The notes below the pieces were generated by a model. That model saw nothing but the letters and a program-made list of their open reading frames with translations. It was not told the origin of the DNA and searched no databases. Both the position numbers and the translations under genes were made by a program. This document shows, in pieces, positions 25,382-39,712 of a DNA stretch of 58,009 nucleotides; within the stretch, counting starts at the first letter, position 1, and each line of letters opens with the position of its first letter. The stretch lies in the NCBI GenBank assembly GCA_030429105.1, contig JAUIDE010000014.1, forward strand, positions 1 through 58,009, given 5' to 3'. This stretch comes from Alphaproteobacteria bacterium (GTDB taxonomy: Bacteria > Pseudomonadota > Alphaproteobacteria > Rhodobacterales > Rhodobacteraceae).

Positions 25382-25457
25382 GGGCCGACCTTCCCGATTG
25401 AGACGCTTGCGGAGATAGCGCGGCTCGGCAATCGTGTCGATCAAAGGGGAGAGACGC
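25382..25457. promoter_or_regulatory. divergent promoter region of the amidotransferase and P450 operons
   Basis: These 76 bases separate the two divergent start codons and must hold the promoters of both operons, which implies shared control. An AGGGGAGAG ribosome-binding site precedes the P450 ATG. I see no confident -35/-10 pair or operator. Confidence 0.5.
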
Positions 25458-26717
25458 ATGACGGTCTGGACGCCAGCGGATGACGGCTACGCCGATCTGA
25501 CTAGCCACGATTCATTCGCCGCCGGCGCGCCGCACAACACCTTCGCGCGCCTCCGGCGGGAAGACCCCTGCGCCTGGACGGAATATCCCGGCGGCGCCGG
25601 CTTCTGGTCCCTCACCCGGCATGCGGACATCTCCGCGCTGAACCGGGACTACAGGAAGCTCTCCTCCGCCCGCGGCATCCGCATGGAGGACCAGACGGAG
25701 GAGGAATATCTCGCCCGCCGCACCTTTCAGGAGACGGACCCGCCGGAGCATACCCGTGTCCGCATGAAGGTGGCCCGCGCCTTCTCCCGCCCCGTCGTCA
25801 ACGCTTTCGAGGCGGAGATCGCGCGCATCTGCGACGAGATTCTGGACGAGGCGCTGGAGCGGCGGGAATTCGACGCGACGCGCGTGCTCGCCCGCCCGCT
25901 GCCGATGCGGATGCTCGGGCGGATCGTCGGGCTGCCGGAGGCGGACCTGCCCTGGCTGGTGGAGAAGGGCGACGCGCTGATCGCCAACACCGACCCCGAC
26001 TTCACGACCCATGTGCTCGACCGGATGGAGACGGACGAATACCGCCTCATGCCCTTCAACTCGCCCGCCGGCGTGGAGCTTTACGACTATGCCGAGCGGC
26101 TGATGGCGGAGAAGGCGAAGGCGGGGGACGAGACGGGCGTGCTCCATCTCATCACCCAGCCGGACGAGACGGGCGCGCGGATCACGGAGCGGGAATTCCG
26201 CAACTTCTTCTGCCTTCTCGTCGCCGCGGGGAACGACACGACGCGCTATTCCATCGCCGCCGGGCTCCTTGCGCTGGCGGAGCAGCCGGAGCTTCTCGGC
26301 CAGCTCCGCGAGGGCGGCGCGATCTGGGAGACGATGGCGGACGAGGTGATCCGCTGGGCGACGCCCGCGATCTATTTCCGGCGGACCGCGGGGGAAGATT
26401 TCGAGCTGCACGGCAAGCGCATCCGGAAAGGCGACAAGGTGCTTCTCTGGTTCGCCTCCGCGAACCGGGACGAGGCGGCCTTCGCCGACCCGTTCCGCGT
26501 CGATCTCCGGCGGGACCCGAACCCCCATCTCTCCTTCGGGCAGGGCGGGCCGCATATCTGCCTCGGCATCTGGCTCGCCCGGCTCGAAGTCCGCGTCTTC
26601 TTCCAGCGTTTCGCCGCGCGGGTGAAGGCGGTGGAGCGGACGGGACCGCACGCCTTCCTCCGCTCCAATTTCGTCGGGGGGGTGAAATCCCTTCCGCTCC
26701 GCGTCACGCCCGCCTGA
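25458..26717 (+). CDS. cytochrome P450 (CYP124/125-like)
   Basis: The 419-residue soluble monooxygenase has all core motifs: AGNDTT at 258-262 in the I helix, ExxR at Glu296/Arg299, and the heme loop FGQGGPHICLG with Cys368 as thiolate ligand. The extra residue in the GGPH loop is typical of the CYP124/125/142-like bacterial families that oxidise terpenoids, fatty acids or sterols. No ferredoxin or reductase gene is adjacent, so partners must come from elsewhere. It is 10 bases upstream of the glutamine-synthetase-like gene and probably co-transcribed with it. Confidence 0.92.
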   Translation: MTVWTPADDGYADLTSHDSFAAGAPHNTFARLRREDPCAWTEYPGGAGFWSLTRHADISALNRDYRKLSSARGIRMEDQTEEEYLARRTFQETDPPEHTRVRMKVARAFSRPVVNAFEAEIARICDEILDEALERREFDATRVLARPLPMRMLGRIVGLPEADLPWLVEKGDALIANTDPDFTTHVLDRMETDEYRLMPFNSPAGVELYDYAERLMAEKAKAGDETGVLHLITQPDETGARITEREFRNFFCLLVAAGNDTTRYSIAAGLLALAEQPELLGQLREGGAIWETMADEVIRWATPAIYFRRTAGEDFELHGKRIRKGDKVLLWFASANRDEAAFADPFRVDLRRDPNPHLSFGQGGPHICLGIWLARLEVRVFFQRFAARVKAVERTGPHAFLRSNFVGGVKSLPLRVTPA

Positions 26718-26727
26718 GGATTCCGCC

Positions 26728-28020
26728 ATGAAAGACCGTCTCCGCCTCTTCTTCTGCGACCATCTCAGCATCATGCGGGGGAAATACCTCCCCGGCTCGA
26801 AGCTCGGCGCGGACGGGGAGACGCGGTTCTGCCAGTCCACCTTCGGGGTGCATTTCGACAAGGACCTCCTGCCCTCCCCCGGCTCGAAGATGCTGGAGGG
26901 CCTGCCGGACATGGTGGCGAAATGGCGCGCGGCGGACATACGGGAGGGATGGGAGCCGGCGACGAAGGTGGTGATGTGCGACCTCCATGACGCCGCGGGC
27001 GCCCCGATCGGCCCCTGCGGCCGCGGCGCGCTGAAACGGGCGGTAGCGGACTGGGCTGCGCGCGGGCTCGCTCCAAAGGTCGGGCTGGAGCTTGAAGCTT
27101 ACGCATTCGAGCGGGGGCCGGACGGGGCGCTGAGGCCCTACGAGGCGCCGGGCGGCCACGTCTACGGCACCGGCCCGGCGGCGGACCCGGCGGGGTTCAT
27201 GGATGCGGTCTGGGAAGAGGCGGAGGCGGCGGGCTTCCGGCTCGAGATGATGACGACGGAATACGACAACCCGCAATTCGAGTTCACGCTCGCCTATGAC
27301 GACGCAGTGAAGGCGGTGGACGATCTCGTCCTCTTCCGCCTGATGGCGCGGGAAGTGGCGCTGAAGCGCGGGCTCATCCTCACCTTCATGCCGAAGCCGA
27401 TCCCCGAAAAGGGCGGCAGCGGGCTTCACGTCAACTTCTCCTTCGCCGGGGAGGACGGGCGAAACGCGCTCTCGGGCGGCGAGGGGGGCGGGCCGGAGGC
27501 GATGAACGACCTCGCGAAGGGATGCGTCGCCGGGCTGGTCCATCATCACGAGGGATTGGCCGGGCTGCTGGCGCCGACGGTGAACTCCTATCGCCGGCTC
27601 CGCCCGGCCTCGCTCTCCGGCTTCTGGAAGAACTGGGGCGGGGACCACCGGAACGTCACCACCCGCGTCTCCGCCGAGGGCGGCGCGAAGGCGCGGATCG
27701 AGCACCGGATGGCGGACGCCGCCGCCAATCCCTACACCGCCGTCGCCGCCGTGCTGCAGGCGGCGCGGCTCGGGGTCGAACGCGGCTATCCGCTGCCGCC
27801 GGCGGAGGCCGGGGACGGGTTCGAGAGCCAGGACGCGACGAGCGGCGTGGCCGAGACGCTGGAGGGCGCGCTAGACGCGCTGGAGGCGGATTCCGCGCTC
27901 GTGGAGGCGGTCGGGCCGGAACTCGTCGCCAACCAGCTTTTCATGCGGCGGGCCGAAGCGGAAAAACTGAGGGGCGCGAACCCGGAGGCGGAGCGGGACT
28001 TCTACATCCACTTCATCTGA
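26728..28020 (+). CDS. glutamine synthetase family protein (gamma-glutamyl ligase)
   Basis: The 430-residue protein has the catalytic barrel of glutamine synthetases: GLELEAYAF and TEYDNPQFEF for metal-binding Glu residues, GSGLHVNFSF with the ATP-site His, NSYRRLRP, and ARIEHRMADAAANPY. Its N-terminal beta-grasp part is short. It is unlike the housekeeping GlnA, so it more probably glutamylates an amine, as PuuA does with putrescine. The P450 just upstream and the aminotransferase, amidotransferase and dehydrogenase on the other strand support an amine-breakdown route. This is inference. Confidence 0.83.
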   Translation: MKDRLRLFFCDHLSIMRGKYLPGSKLGADGETRFCQSTFGVHFDKDLLPSPGSKMLEGLPDMVAKWRAADIREGWEPATKVVMCDLHDAAGAPIGPCGRGALKRAVADWAARGLAPKVGLELEAYAFERGPDGALRPYEAPGGHVYGTGPAADPAGFMDAVWEEAEAAGFRLEMMTTEYDNPQFEFTLAYDDAVKAVDDLVLFRLMAREVALKRGLILTFMPKPIPEKGGSGLHVNFSFAGEDGRNALSGGEGGGPEAMNDLAKGCVAGLVHHHEGLAGLLAPTVNSYRRLRPASLSGFWKNWGGDHRNVTTRVSAEGGAKARIEHRMADAAANPYTAVAAVLQAARLGVERGYPLPPAEAGDGFESQDATSGVAETLEGALDALEADSALVEAVGPELVANQLFMRRAEAEKLRGANPEAERDFYIHFI

Positions 28021-28025
28021 GGCGC

Positions 28026-30203
28026 TCAGCGCGTCAGGATGATCGTGGAGAGGCCCGGCGCCGTCACCTCCATCGTCGCCGGCCAGCCGCGCCACGGCTC
28101 CGCCCGCGCCTCGACCGCGCCGAGATTGCCGGCGCCGGCGCCGCCATAGAGCGCGGAGTCCGTGTTCACCCGCTCCCGCCACGGCCCCGCCGCGGGCGCG
28201 CCGAGCGTGACGCGCCGCTCCACCGGCGTCATGTTGGAGATGACGATGGCCGCCTCACCGCCCGGCGCGAAGCGGGCGAAGGCGAAGAGGCTCTGCGCCG
28301 CATTGTCCGCCTCGATCCAGGAGAAGCCTTCGGGCGCGCAATCCTGCGCGTGGAGCGCCGGCTCCTCCCGGTAGAGGCGGTTGAGATCGCGCACCAGCGC
28401 CCAGACGCCGGCATGTCGTGGCCGGTCGATCAGGCCCCAGTCGAGCTCGCCCGCCTGCCGCCATTCCGTCCGCTGCGCGAACTCGCCGCCCATGAAGAGC
28501 AGCTTCTTGCCCGGATGCCCCCACATGAAGCCGTAGAGCGCGCGGAGATTGGCGAACTTCTCCGCCGGGCCGCCGGGCATCTTGTCCCAGAGCGCGCCCT
28601 TGCCGTGCACGACCTCGTCATGGCTGAGCGGCAGGACGAAGCGCTCGGAAAAGGCGTAGGCGGAGCCGAAGGTCATCTCGTTGTGATGGTGCCGCCGGTG
28701 CACCGGGTCGCGCGCCATGTAGCGCAGCGTGTCGTTCATCCAGCCCATGTTCCACTTGAAGCCGAAGCCGAGCCCGCCTTCCGAGACCGGCTTCGAGACG
28801 CCGGGCCATGCGGTCGACTCCTCCGCGACCGTCATCGCCGCCGGCGCCTCCGCCCGCACGGCCTCGTTCACCGCCTGAAGGAAGGCCACCGCCTCCAGAT
28901 TCTCCCGCCCGCCGAAGCGGTTGGGGATCCATTCGCCGGCCTTCCGCGAATAGTCGCGATAGAGCATGGAGGCGACGGCGTCCACGCGCAGCCCGTCCAC
29001 ATGATGCTCATGGAGCCAGTAGAGCGCGTTGGCGAGGAGGAAGTTCGAAACCTCGATCCGCCCGAAATCGTAGATCAGCGTGTTCCAGTCCGGATGGAAC
29101 CCTTCCCGCTTGTCGGCATGTTCGTAGAGCGGGCCGCCGTTGAAGAAGGCGAGGCCGTGCGGGTCCTCAGGAAAATGGCCGGGCACCCAGTCAAGGAGCA
29201 CGCCGAGCCCGGCCCGGTGCGCCGCGTCCACAAGGCGGCGGAAGCCCGCAAGGTCCCCGTGGCGGGAGGTCGGGGCGTAGAGGCCGACGGGCTGATAGCC
29301 CCAGGAGCCGTCGAACGGATGCTCGTTCACCGGCATGAATTCGAGATGGGTGAAGCCCATGTCGGCGGCGTAGGGCACAAGATCCCGCGCCAGCTCGTCA
29401 TAGCTGAGCGGCCTGCCGCCCTCGTCCAGCCGCCGCCGCCAGGAGCCGAGATGGACCTCGTAGATCGAGACGGGCGCGTCGGCGGCGTTCCGCGCGGCGC
29501 GCGCCTCCATCCACGCCTCGTCGCGCCAGTCGAAGCCGCCGAGATCGCGGACGATTGAGGCCGTCTTCGGCGGATGCTCGGCGCCGAAGCCCACCGGATC
29601 CGCCTTCTGCGGCGTCACACGGCCATCCGCCGTGCGGAACTCGAAGCGATAGGGCTCGCCCGGCCCGATCCCCGGCACGAAGATCTCCCACACCCCGCTC
29701 CGCCCCCGCGCCCGCATCGGCAGGCGCCGGCCGTCCCACATCGTGAAGGGGCCGGCGACGGAGGCGCGGGCGACGCCCGGAGCCCAGACGGCGAAGTGCA
29801 CGCCTGCGACGCCCTCATGCATAATCGGATGCGCGCCGAGCCGCTCCCAGAGCCTCAGATGCCGGCCCTCCCCGATCAGGTGCTCGTCGAGCGGGCCGAG
29901 GACGGGGCCGAAGCGATAGGGGTCCTCCGCCTCCCAGTCCCGCCCGTCGAAGCGCCAGCGGAGCCGGTATGAGGCGGCGGCCTTCGCCGGAACCGGCCCG
30001 CCGAAGAGCCCGCCGGGATGGAGGAGAGGCAGCGGATGCGCCTTCCCCTCATGAATCAGGTCGCAGCCCTCCGCGCCCGGCAGCAGCGCGCGCACAAGGG
30101 TCCGCCGCCCCGCCTTGTGCGGGCCAAGCCAAGCGAAGGGGTCGCCATGAGCTCCTGAGACGAGGCGCTCGGCCTCGTCAGCGGGGATCGCCGGATCGGT
30201 CAT
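28026..30203 (-). CDS. glgB: 1,4-alpha-glucan branching enzyme
   Basis: The 725-residue GH13 enzyme introduces alpha-1,6 branches into glycogen. An N-terminal extension and CBM48 domain (GDPFAWLGPH, then HFAVWAPGV near 125) precede the catalytic barrel. The barrel shows GLRVDAVASMLYRD with the nucleophile Asp, VAEESTAWP with the acid Glu, and LSHDEVVHG. Length fits a two-domain-extension GlgB. It is the last gene of the leftward glycogen locus, 69 bases after glgP. Confidence 0.96.
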   Translation of the reverse strand: MTDPAIPADEAERLVSGAHGDPFAWLGPHKAGRRTLVRALLPGAEGCDLIHEGKAHPLPLLHPGGLFGGPVPAKAAASYRLRWRFDGRDWEAEDPYRFGPVLGPLDEHLIGEGRHLRLWERLGAHPIMHEGVAGVHFAVWAPGVARASVAGPFTMWDGRRLPMRARGRSGVWEIFVPGIGPGEPYRFEFRTADGRVTPQKADPVGFGAEHPPKTASIVRDLGGFDWRDEAWMEARAARNAADAPVSIYEVHLGSWRRRLDEGGRPLSYDELARDLVPYAADMGFTHLEFMPVNEHPFDGSWGYQPVGLYAPTSRHGDLAGFRRLVDAAHRAGLGVLLDWVPGHFPEDPHGLAFFNGGPLYEHADKREGFHPDWNTLIYDFGRIEVSNFLLANALYWLHEHHVDGLRVDAVASMLYRDYSRKAGEWIPNRFGGRENLEAVAFLQAVNEAVRAEAPAAMTVAEESTAWPGVSKPVSEGGLGFGFKWNMGWMNDTLRYMARDPVHRRHHHNEMTFGSAYAFSERFVLPLSHDEVVHGKGALWDKMPGGPAEKFANLRALYGFMWGHPGKKLLFMGGEFAQRTEWRQAGELDWGLIDRPRHAGVWALVRDLNRLYREEPALHAQDCAPEGFSWIEADNAAQSLFAFARFAPGGEAAIVISNMTPVERRVTLGAPAAGPWRERVNTDSALYGGAGAGNLGAVEARAEPWRGWPATMEVTAPGLSTIILTR

Positions 30204-30272
30204 ATGCCTGGAGTCTGGCTCACCATCCGACCTCTTTCAAGGGCAGGGCCCGATATGGCGCCGGAAGCGCGT

Positions 30273-32678
30273 TCAGATAAGCGGTTCGACGCCCCAGATT
30301 TCCGAAGCATAGCCCCGGATCGTCCGGTCGGAAGAGAACCAGCCGGAGCGGGCGCAGTTGAGCACGGCCATGCGCCCCCAGCGCTCCCGATCCGCGAAGG
30401 CGGCCTCGGCTTCGTCCTGCGCAGCACGATAGGCCTCGAAATCGGCGGCGACGAGGAAATGGTCGTCATGGCGCAGCTTGTCGATCACCGCGCGGTGGCG
30501 GTCCGGCTCGCCGGGGGAATAGAACCCGCCCTCGATCTGGCCGACGACCTCGGAAAGCGCCGCGCTCTCCGCGATGAAGCGGTTGGAATTGTAACCGTCC
30601 CGGATCGCCGAAGCCTCGTGCGCCTCGAGCCCGAAGATGAAGATGTTCTCCCGCCCCACCCGCTCCGCGATCTCCACATTCGCGCCGTCCAGCGTGCCGA
30701 TGGTGACGGCGCCATTGAGCGCGAACTTCATGTTGCCGGTGCCGCTCGCCTCCATCCCCGCTGTGGAGATCTGCTCGGAGAGGTCGGCGGCGGGAATCAG
30801 CCGCTCCGCCATGGAGACGTTGTAGTTCTCGGGATAGACGATCTTCAGCCGGTCGCCGATCACCGGGTCATGGTTCACCTGCCAGGCGATGTCATTGATG
30901 AGCCGGATGATCCGCTTCGCCATGTCGTAGCCCGGCGCCGCCTTGCCGCCGAAGATGCGGACGCGCGGAACCCAGTCCCGCTCCGGCTCCCGCCGGATCG
31001 CGTTGGCATGGGCGGCGACTTCCAGCGCGTTCATCAGCTGGCGCTTGTATTCGTGGATGCGCTTGATCTGGATGTCGAACATCGCATCGGGCGAGGTCTC
31101 GATCCGCTGCGTCTCTTTCAGCCATTCGGCGAGCCGCGCCTTGTTCGCACGCTTCACGCCCATGAATAGCTCGCGGAAGCCGGTTTCGTCGGCAAGCGGC
31201 GCGAGGCGGTCGAGAAGTTCGAGATTCGTGACCCATCCCTCGCCCAGCGCCTCGTTCAGGAGCGCGCGGAGGCCGGGATTGCAGCCATGGAGCCAGCGCC
31301 GCGGCGTCACCCCGTTCGTCATGTTGACGATCCGGTCGGGATGGAGCGCATGAAGGTCGCGGAACACCGTCTCCTTCATCAGGCCGGTATGGAGGGCGGA
31401 GACGCCGTTGACCTTCCGCGCCGCGACGAAGGCGAGCGTTCCCATCTGCACGTCGCCATCCGGGTCGAAGACGCGGACATGATCGGGCCGCGGCGTTCCC
31501 GCCTCGGCGGCGCGGCGCGCATGGAGCGCGTCGATCTTCTCGATGATCATCATGTGGCGGGGCAGGACATGCCGCATGAGCCCGACATGCCAGCGCTCCA
31601 GCGCCTCCGGCAGGAGCGTGTGGTTGGTGTAGCAGAGGCACCCCGATGCGGTGTCGAACGCTTCCTCGAAGCCGAGCCCGTGATGGTCTGTGAGGAGGCG
31701 GATCAGCTCCGGCCCGGCGATGGCCGGGTGGGTGTCGTTCATCTGGATCGCGATCTGGTCCGGCAGCGCGGAGAGCGGCGCGCCCGAGGCGAGGAAGCGG
31801 CGGAGGATGTCCTGCAGGCTCGCCGACGTGAAGAAATATTCCTGCTTCAGCCTTAGTTCCTTGCCGACGGGCGTGCTGTCGTCCGGATAGAGGACGCGGC
31901 TGATCGTCTCCGCGAAGACTTCGGGCGCCGCCGCGGCCATGTAGTCGCCCCGGTTGAAGGGTTCGAGGTCGAACACCCGCTTCGGGCGGGCGGACCAGAG
32001 GCGGAGCGTGTTCGTCCAGCGCGCGCGCCAGCCCGGCACCGGCGTATCATGCGCCCGCGCCTCGACCAGCTCCGCCGGGCGCCAGCCCGCCTCGTCCGCC
32101 ACGCCGCCGAAGCCGATCTCGAAGGCGACCTCGTGGCGCTCGAACTCCCAGGGATGGGCCTCGGCGAGCCAGGTCTCCGCGCTCTCGATCTGCCGCCCCT
32201 CCTCGAAGCGCTGGCGGAAGAGGCCGTGGGCGTAGCGGATGCCGTAGCCATAGGCGGGGATGCCGAGGCAGGAGAGCGAATCGAGGAAGCAGGCGGCGAG
32301 CCGGCCAAGCCCGCCATTGCCGAGCGCGGCGTCCGGCTCGTCCTCCACCACCGCGCGATAATCGACGCCGAACCCCGCCATCGCCGCCCGCGCCTCTCGC
32401 TCAAGGCCGAGATTTCCGATCGCGTCCTCCAGCATCCGGCCGAGGAGGAACTCCATCGAGAGGTAATAGACCCGCTTCCGCCCGGTCTCGTAGGTCTTCC
32501 GCGTCGCGTCGAACCACGGCGCGACCAGCCTGTCCCTCACCGCGCGGGAGAGGGCGACGCGCCAGTCCGACAGGTCCGCCGCCTCCGGCGTCTTGCCCAC
32601 GGAATGCGCGAGGTGCCAGGCGATGGCGGCGTCGAGCGCCGCGTGATGGGCGGGGGCGGACGGGGAATGCACGTTCAT
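30273..32678 (-). CDS. glgP: glycogen/alpha-glucan phosphorylase
   Basis: The 801-residue GT35 enzyme releases glucose-1-phosphate from glycogen. YLSMEFLLGRML near the N-terminus, DTHPAI, and the PLP-lysine motif EASGTGNMKFALNG near residue 650 are all present. Length is normal. It lies between pgm and glgB in the same direction. Having phosphorylase, branching, debranching and synthesis genes in one locus allows both storage and use of glycogen. Confidence 0.97.
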   Translation of the reverse strand: MNVHSPSAPAHHAALDAAIAWHLAHSVGKTPEAADLSDWRVALSRAVRDRLVAPWFDATRKTYETGRKRVYYLSMEFLLGRMLEDAIGNLGLEREARAAMAGFGVDYRAVVEDEPDAALGNGGLGRLAACFLDSLSCLGIPAYGYGIRYAHGLFRQRFEEGRQIESAETWLAEAHPWEFERHEVAFEIGFGGVADEAGWRPAELVEARAHDTPVPGWRARWTNTLRLWSARPKRVFDLEPFNRGDYMAAAAPEVFAETISRVLYPDDSTPVGKELRLKQEYFFTSASLQDILRRFLASGAPLSALPDQIAIQMNDTHPAIAGPELIRLLTDHHGLGFEEAFDTASGCLCYTNHTLLPEALERWHVGLMRHVLPRHMMIIEKIDALHARRAAEAGTPRPDHVRVFDPDGDVQMGTLAFVAARKVNGVSALHTGLMKETVFRDLHALHPDRIVNMTNGVTPRRWLHGCNPGLRALLNEALGEGWVTNLELLDRLAPLADETGFRELFMGVKRANKARLAEWLKETQRIETSPDAMFDIQIKRIHEYKRQLMNALEVAAHANAIRREPERDWVPRVRIFGGKAAPGYDMAKRIIRLINDIAWQVNHDPVIGDRLKIVYPENYNVSMAERLIPAADLSEQISTAGMEASGTGNMKFALNGAVTIGTLDGANVEIAERVGRENIFIFGLEAHEASAIRDGYNSNRFIAESAALSEVVGQIEGGFYSPGEPDRHRAVIDKLRHDDHFLVAADFEAYRAAQDEAEAAFADRERWGRMAVLNCARSGWFSSDRTIRGYASEIWGVEPLI

Positions 32679-32758
32679 CGGGGCGGTCTCCGATCAGGTC
32701 TTCGCATCTGCAACAAGACAGAGCCTAGTCTTGTCGCCCAAGAACGCAAACGGCGCGT

Positions 32759-36278
<3,520 letters not shown>

Positions 36279-36282
<4 letters not shown>

Positions 36283-38294
36283 CCCCGGCTCCGGTGAAAC
36301 GCGGCGACGGCGCCGGAGGCGAGCGGCCATGCGCCGGAAACCGCGGCCTCCGGCGCTTCCGGGGCGCCCGTATCGAAGCCCAGCGTCCATTCGCCGCCCG
36401 GCAGGGCGAGGCGCGCGGGCGCGCCGCGATTGACGGCGATCAGCATCTCCTCCCCCGGCTCCGGCCCGCCGGCCGCGCCGCGGATCAGGAGCGCGAAGCC
36501 CGGCATCTCGGGGTTCTCCCAATCCGGCGCGCCGCCTTCGAGGGCGAACCACTCGACCTCCGGCGCGCCGTCCGCCCGCGCCTCGCCATGCAGGAACCGC
36601 CCCTGCCTCAGCGCGGGATGGGCCGCGCGACAGGCGACGAGGCGACGGGCGAAGGCGAGGAGCCCTGCGTCTGCGCTCTCCCAGTCCAGCCACGTCGTCT
36701 CGTTGTCCTGGCACCACGCGTTGTTGTTGCCGCCCTGGCTGTGGCCGATCTCGTCCCCCGCCAGCAGCATGGGAACGCCCTGCGAGAGGAGAAGCGTCGC
36801 GAGGAGGCTGCGACGGCGGAGGGCGCGGGCGGCGAGGATCGCCGGGTCGCCCGTCTCCCCCTCCGCGCCGCAATTGTCGGAAAAGTCGTGCCCGTGCCCG
36901 TCCCGGTTCGCTTCCCCGTTCGCCTCGTTGCGCTTTGCGGCGAAGCTTGTGAGGTCCGCCAGCGTCATCCCGTCATGCGCCGTGATGAAATTGACCGAGG
37001 CGAAGGGCCGCCGCCCGTTCCGGTCGAAGAGCCCGGCGGAGCCGAGCAGCCGGTCGGCGAGCGCCTGCGCAGCCGTCTCGTCCCCCCGCCAGAAGCGGCG
37101 CGCATCGTCCCGGAAGCGGTCGTTCCACTCGGCGAAGGGGGAAGGGAACTCGCCGAGCCGGTAGCCGCCGGGGCCGATATCCCAGGGCTCCGCGATCAGC
37201 TTGAGGCGGGAGAGGACCGGGTCCGCCAGCAGCGCCGCGAAGAACGGCGCCTCGGGCGAGTACCCGTCCGGCAGCCGGCCGAGCACGGGCGCCAGATCGA
37301 AGCGGAACCCGTCCGCCCCCATCGCCGCCCAATGGCGCATCGCGTCGAGCGCGAGGCGGACGACATGCGGGCGGGAGAGGTCCACCGTGTTGCCGCAGCC
37401 GGTGTCGTTCACATAGGCGCCGCCGGTCTCCATCCGGTAATAGCCCGCATTGTCCAGCCCGCGGAAGGAGAGCGTCGGGCCCCTCTCGTCCCCCTCCGCC
37501 GTATGGTTGAACACGATGTCGAGGATCAGTTCGATCCCCGCCTCATGCAGCGCCGTCGCCATCGCGCGGAAGCCTTCCGCCCCGGAAGGGCCGAGGAAGC
37601 GCGGCGCAGGCGCGAAATAGCCGAGCGTATTGTAGCCCCAGTGGTTCGAAAGCCCGCGCTCCACAATGAAATCGTCATCCGGCCATGCCTGCACGGGCAG
37701 CAGCTCCAGCGCGGTGACGCCCAGCGCCCGAAGATGCGCGGTGAATGCGGGATGGGCGATTCCCTCGAACGTCCCCGCGATCTCCGGCGGCAGGCCGGGG
37801 AAGCGCTTCGTCAGCGCCTTCACATGCGCCTCATAGATCACGGTCTCGGACCACGGGCGGCGCGGGCCGGGCGAGAGCGGCGCGGGGGGCGCCGTCACGA
37901 CGCAGCGCGGGGCGTAGGGCGCGCTGTCGACCGTCGAGGGGCGCGAGGGTTCCTGCGGATCGTGGCCGAGGAGCGCTTCGTGCGGCGGGCCGATCCGTTC
38001 GATCTCCCGCGCATAGGGGTCGATCAGCAGCTTCGCCGGGTTGAAGCGCAGCCCCGCCTCCGGCGCCCAGTCCCCATATGCGCGAAAGCCGTAGCGCGCG
38101 CCGGGGCGGAGTCCGGCGACGTGGCCGTGCCGGATCGCCCCGGTCCTCTCCGGCAGCACCAGGCGCCGCTCCCGGTCCGCCTCGTCGAAAAGGCAAAGCT
38201 CGATCCGCTCCGCCGCCTCCGACCAGACGGCGAAGTTCACCCCCTCCGCATCCGGCGTTGCGCCGAGGATGTCGGGCGAGCCCGGCCCGATCAT
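36279..38294 (-). CDS. glgX: glycogen debranching enzyme
   Basis: The 671-residue GH13 enzyme hydrolyses alpha-1,6 branches of phosphorylase-trimmed glycogen. A CBM48 domain at the N-terminus (NFAVWSEAAERIELCLFD) precedes the barrel with SNHWGYNTLGYFAP, GFRFDLAPVLG, LIAEPWDIGPGGY and ITAHDGMTL, and the long YNEKHN-like loop here reads AAKRNEANGE. Length is near normal. Start and stop each overlap a neighbour by four bases. Confidence 0.95.
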
Positions 38295-39712
38295 GCGAGG
38301 CTCCGGTAGAGCGCTGCGTAGGCGCGGGCGGAGGCGCCCCAGCCGACCGGCTGCCTCATCGCCCGCCGCATCGCCGCACGCCAGGCCCCGCGATCCGCGA
38401 AGAGGTCCATCGCCCGGTTGAGCGCGGCGGAAAGCGCGGGCGCGGAGCCCGGCGTGAACTGGAACCCCGTCCCCGCCCCGGTCGCGAGCGCCGCATGGTT
38501 GAGGTCCACCACCGTATCGGCCAGCCCGCCCGTCCGCGCCACGACGGGGAGCGCGCCGTAGCGGAGAGCGCAGAGCTGCGTCAGCCCGCAGGGCTCGAAC
38601 CGGGAAGGGACGATCAGCGCGTCCGCCCCCGCCTGCATCCGGTGCGAGAGCGCCTCGTCGAAGGCGATGCGGGCGGAGACGCGGCCGGGGTTCCGCGAAG
38701 CTAGGTCCCGGAACGCCTGTTCGAGCCAGGGCTCCCCCGTCCCGATCAGGGCGAGCCGCGCGCCGCGGGCGAGCGCGGCGGGGAAGGCGGAGAGGAGGAG
38801 GTCGAAGCCCTTCTGCCCGGTCAGGCGGGAGATGACGGCGAAGATCGGCCCCGGCCCCGGCTCCAGCCCGAACTCGGCCTCGAGCGCGGCCTTGCACACC
38901 GCCTTGCCGGCGGGCGCGGCGGCGGAATAGCGGGCGGGGAGGGCGGCGTCCGTCTCCGGGTTCCACGCCTCTTCGTCGATCCCGTTCAGCACGCCCGAAA
39001 GGTCGGGGAGCCGCGCGCGGATCACGCCGTCCAGCCCCTCGCCGAAGCCCGGCTCTGTCAGCTCGCGGGCGTAGGAGGGGCTCACCGTCGTCACCTTCGC
39101 GGCGTCGATCAGCCCGGCCTTTAGGAAGGAGACGTCCCCCCAGAACTCGTATCCCTCCCGCGTAAAGCCTTCGCGCGGCAGGCCGAGCGGGCCGATCACA
39201 TGCGGCCCGAACCGGCCCTGGAAGGCGATGTTGTGGATCGTCAGCACGGCGGGCGGGCCGCCGAGCGCGCGGAGGAAAGTCGGCGCCAGCCCCGCCTGCC
39301 AGTCATGCGCGTGGACGACCGAGGGCCGCCAGCCGGAAACCGCCCCCGCCCCGATCAGCGCCGCCGCCCTGGCGAGCGCGCCGAAGCGCAGCGCATTATC
39401 CCCCCAGTCCCGCCCCGCACCGTCAAGATAGGGGCCGCCGGGCCGGTCATAGAGGTGCGGCGCGTCGAGGAGGAGGAGCGAAAGCCCCTCCGCCTCCGCC
39501 GCGAGGAGCCGCGCGCGCCCGCCCGGCAGGTCCAGCGCGGCGACCTCCTCGCCGCCGAGCGACGCGAGCGCGGGATAGCGGGGGAGGAGCGTGCGCATCT
39601 CCACCCCCTCCGCCGCCAGCGCCTTCGGCAGCGCGCCTGCGACGTCGGCGAGGCCGCCCGTCTTCACGAAGGGCGCCGCTTCCGAGGCGACGGAGAGGAC
39701 GGCGAGGCTCAA
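38291..39712 (-). CDS. glgA: glycogen synthase (ADP-glucose)
   Basis: The 473-residue GT5 enzyme extends glycogen from ADP-glucose. The donor-site KTGGLADV motif lies near residue 20, [10 protein letters not shown] follows, and [11 protein letters not shown] marks the C-terminal domain. No Met precedes the first strand [14 protein letters not shown], so the start is most likely the TTG at 39712, which overlaps the glgC stop by four bases (TTGA). That gives a normal N-terminus. A TTG start with overlap implies coupling to glgC and limited expression. Confidence 0.94.
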   Translation of the reverse strand: MSLAVLSVASEAAPFVKTGGLADVAGALPKALAAEGVEMRTLLPRYPALASLGGEEVAALDLPGGRARLLAAEAEGLSLLLLDAPHLYDRPGGPYLDGAGRDWGDNALRFGALARAAALIGAGAVSGWRPSVVHAHDWQAGLAPTFLRALGGPPAVLTIHNIAFQGRFGPHVIGPLGLPREGFTREGYEFWGDVSFLKAGLIDAAKVTTVSPSYARELTEPGFGEGLDGVIRARLPDLSGVLNGIDEEAWNPETDAALPARYSAAAPAGKAVCKAALEAEFGLEPGPGPIFAVISRLTGQKGFDLLLSAFPAALARGARLALIGTGEPWLEQAFRDLASRNPGRVSARIAFDEALSHRMQAGADALIVPSRFEPCGLTQLCALRYGALPVVARTGGLADTVVDLNHAALATGAGTGFQFTPGSAPALSAALNRAMDLFADRGAWRAAMRRAMRQPVGWGASARAYAALYRSLA

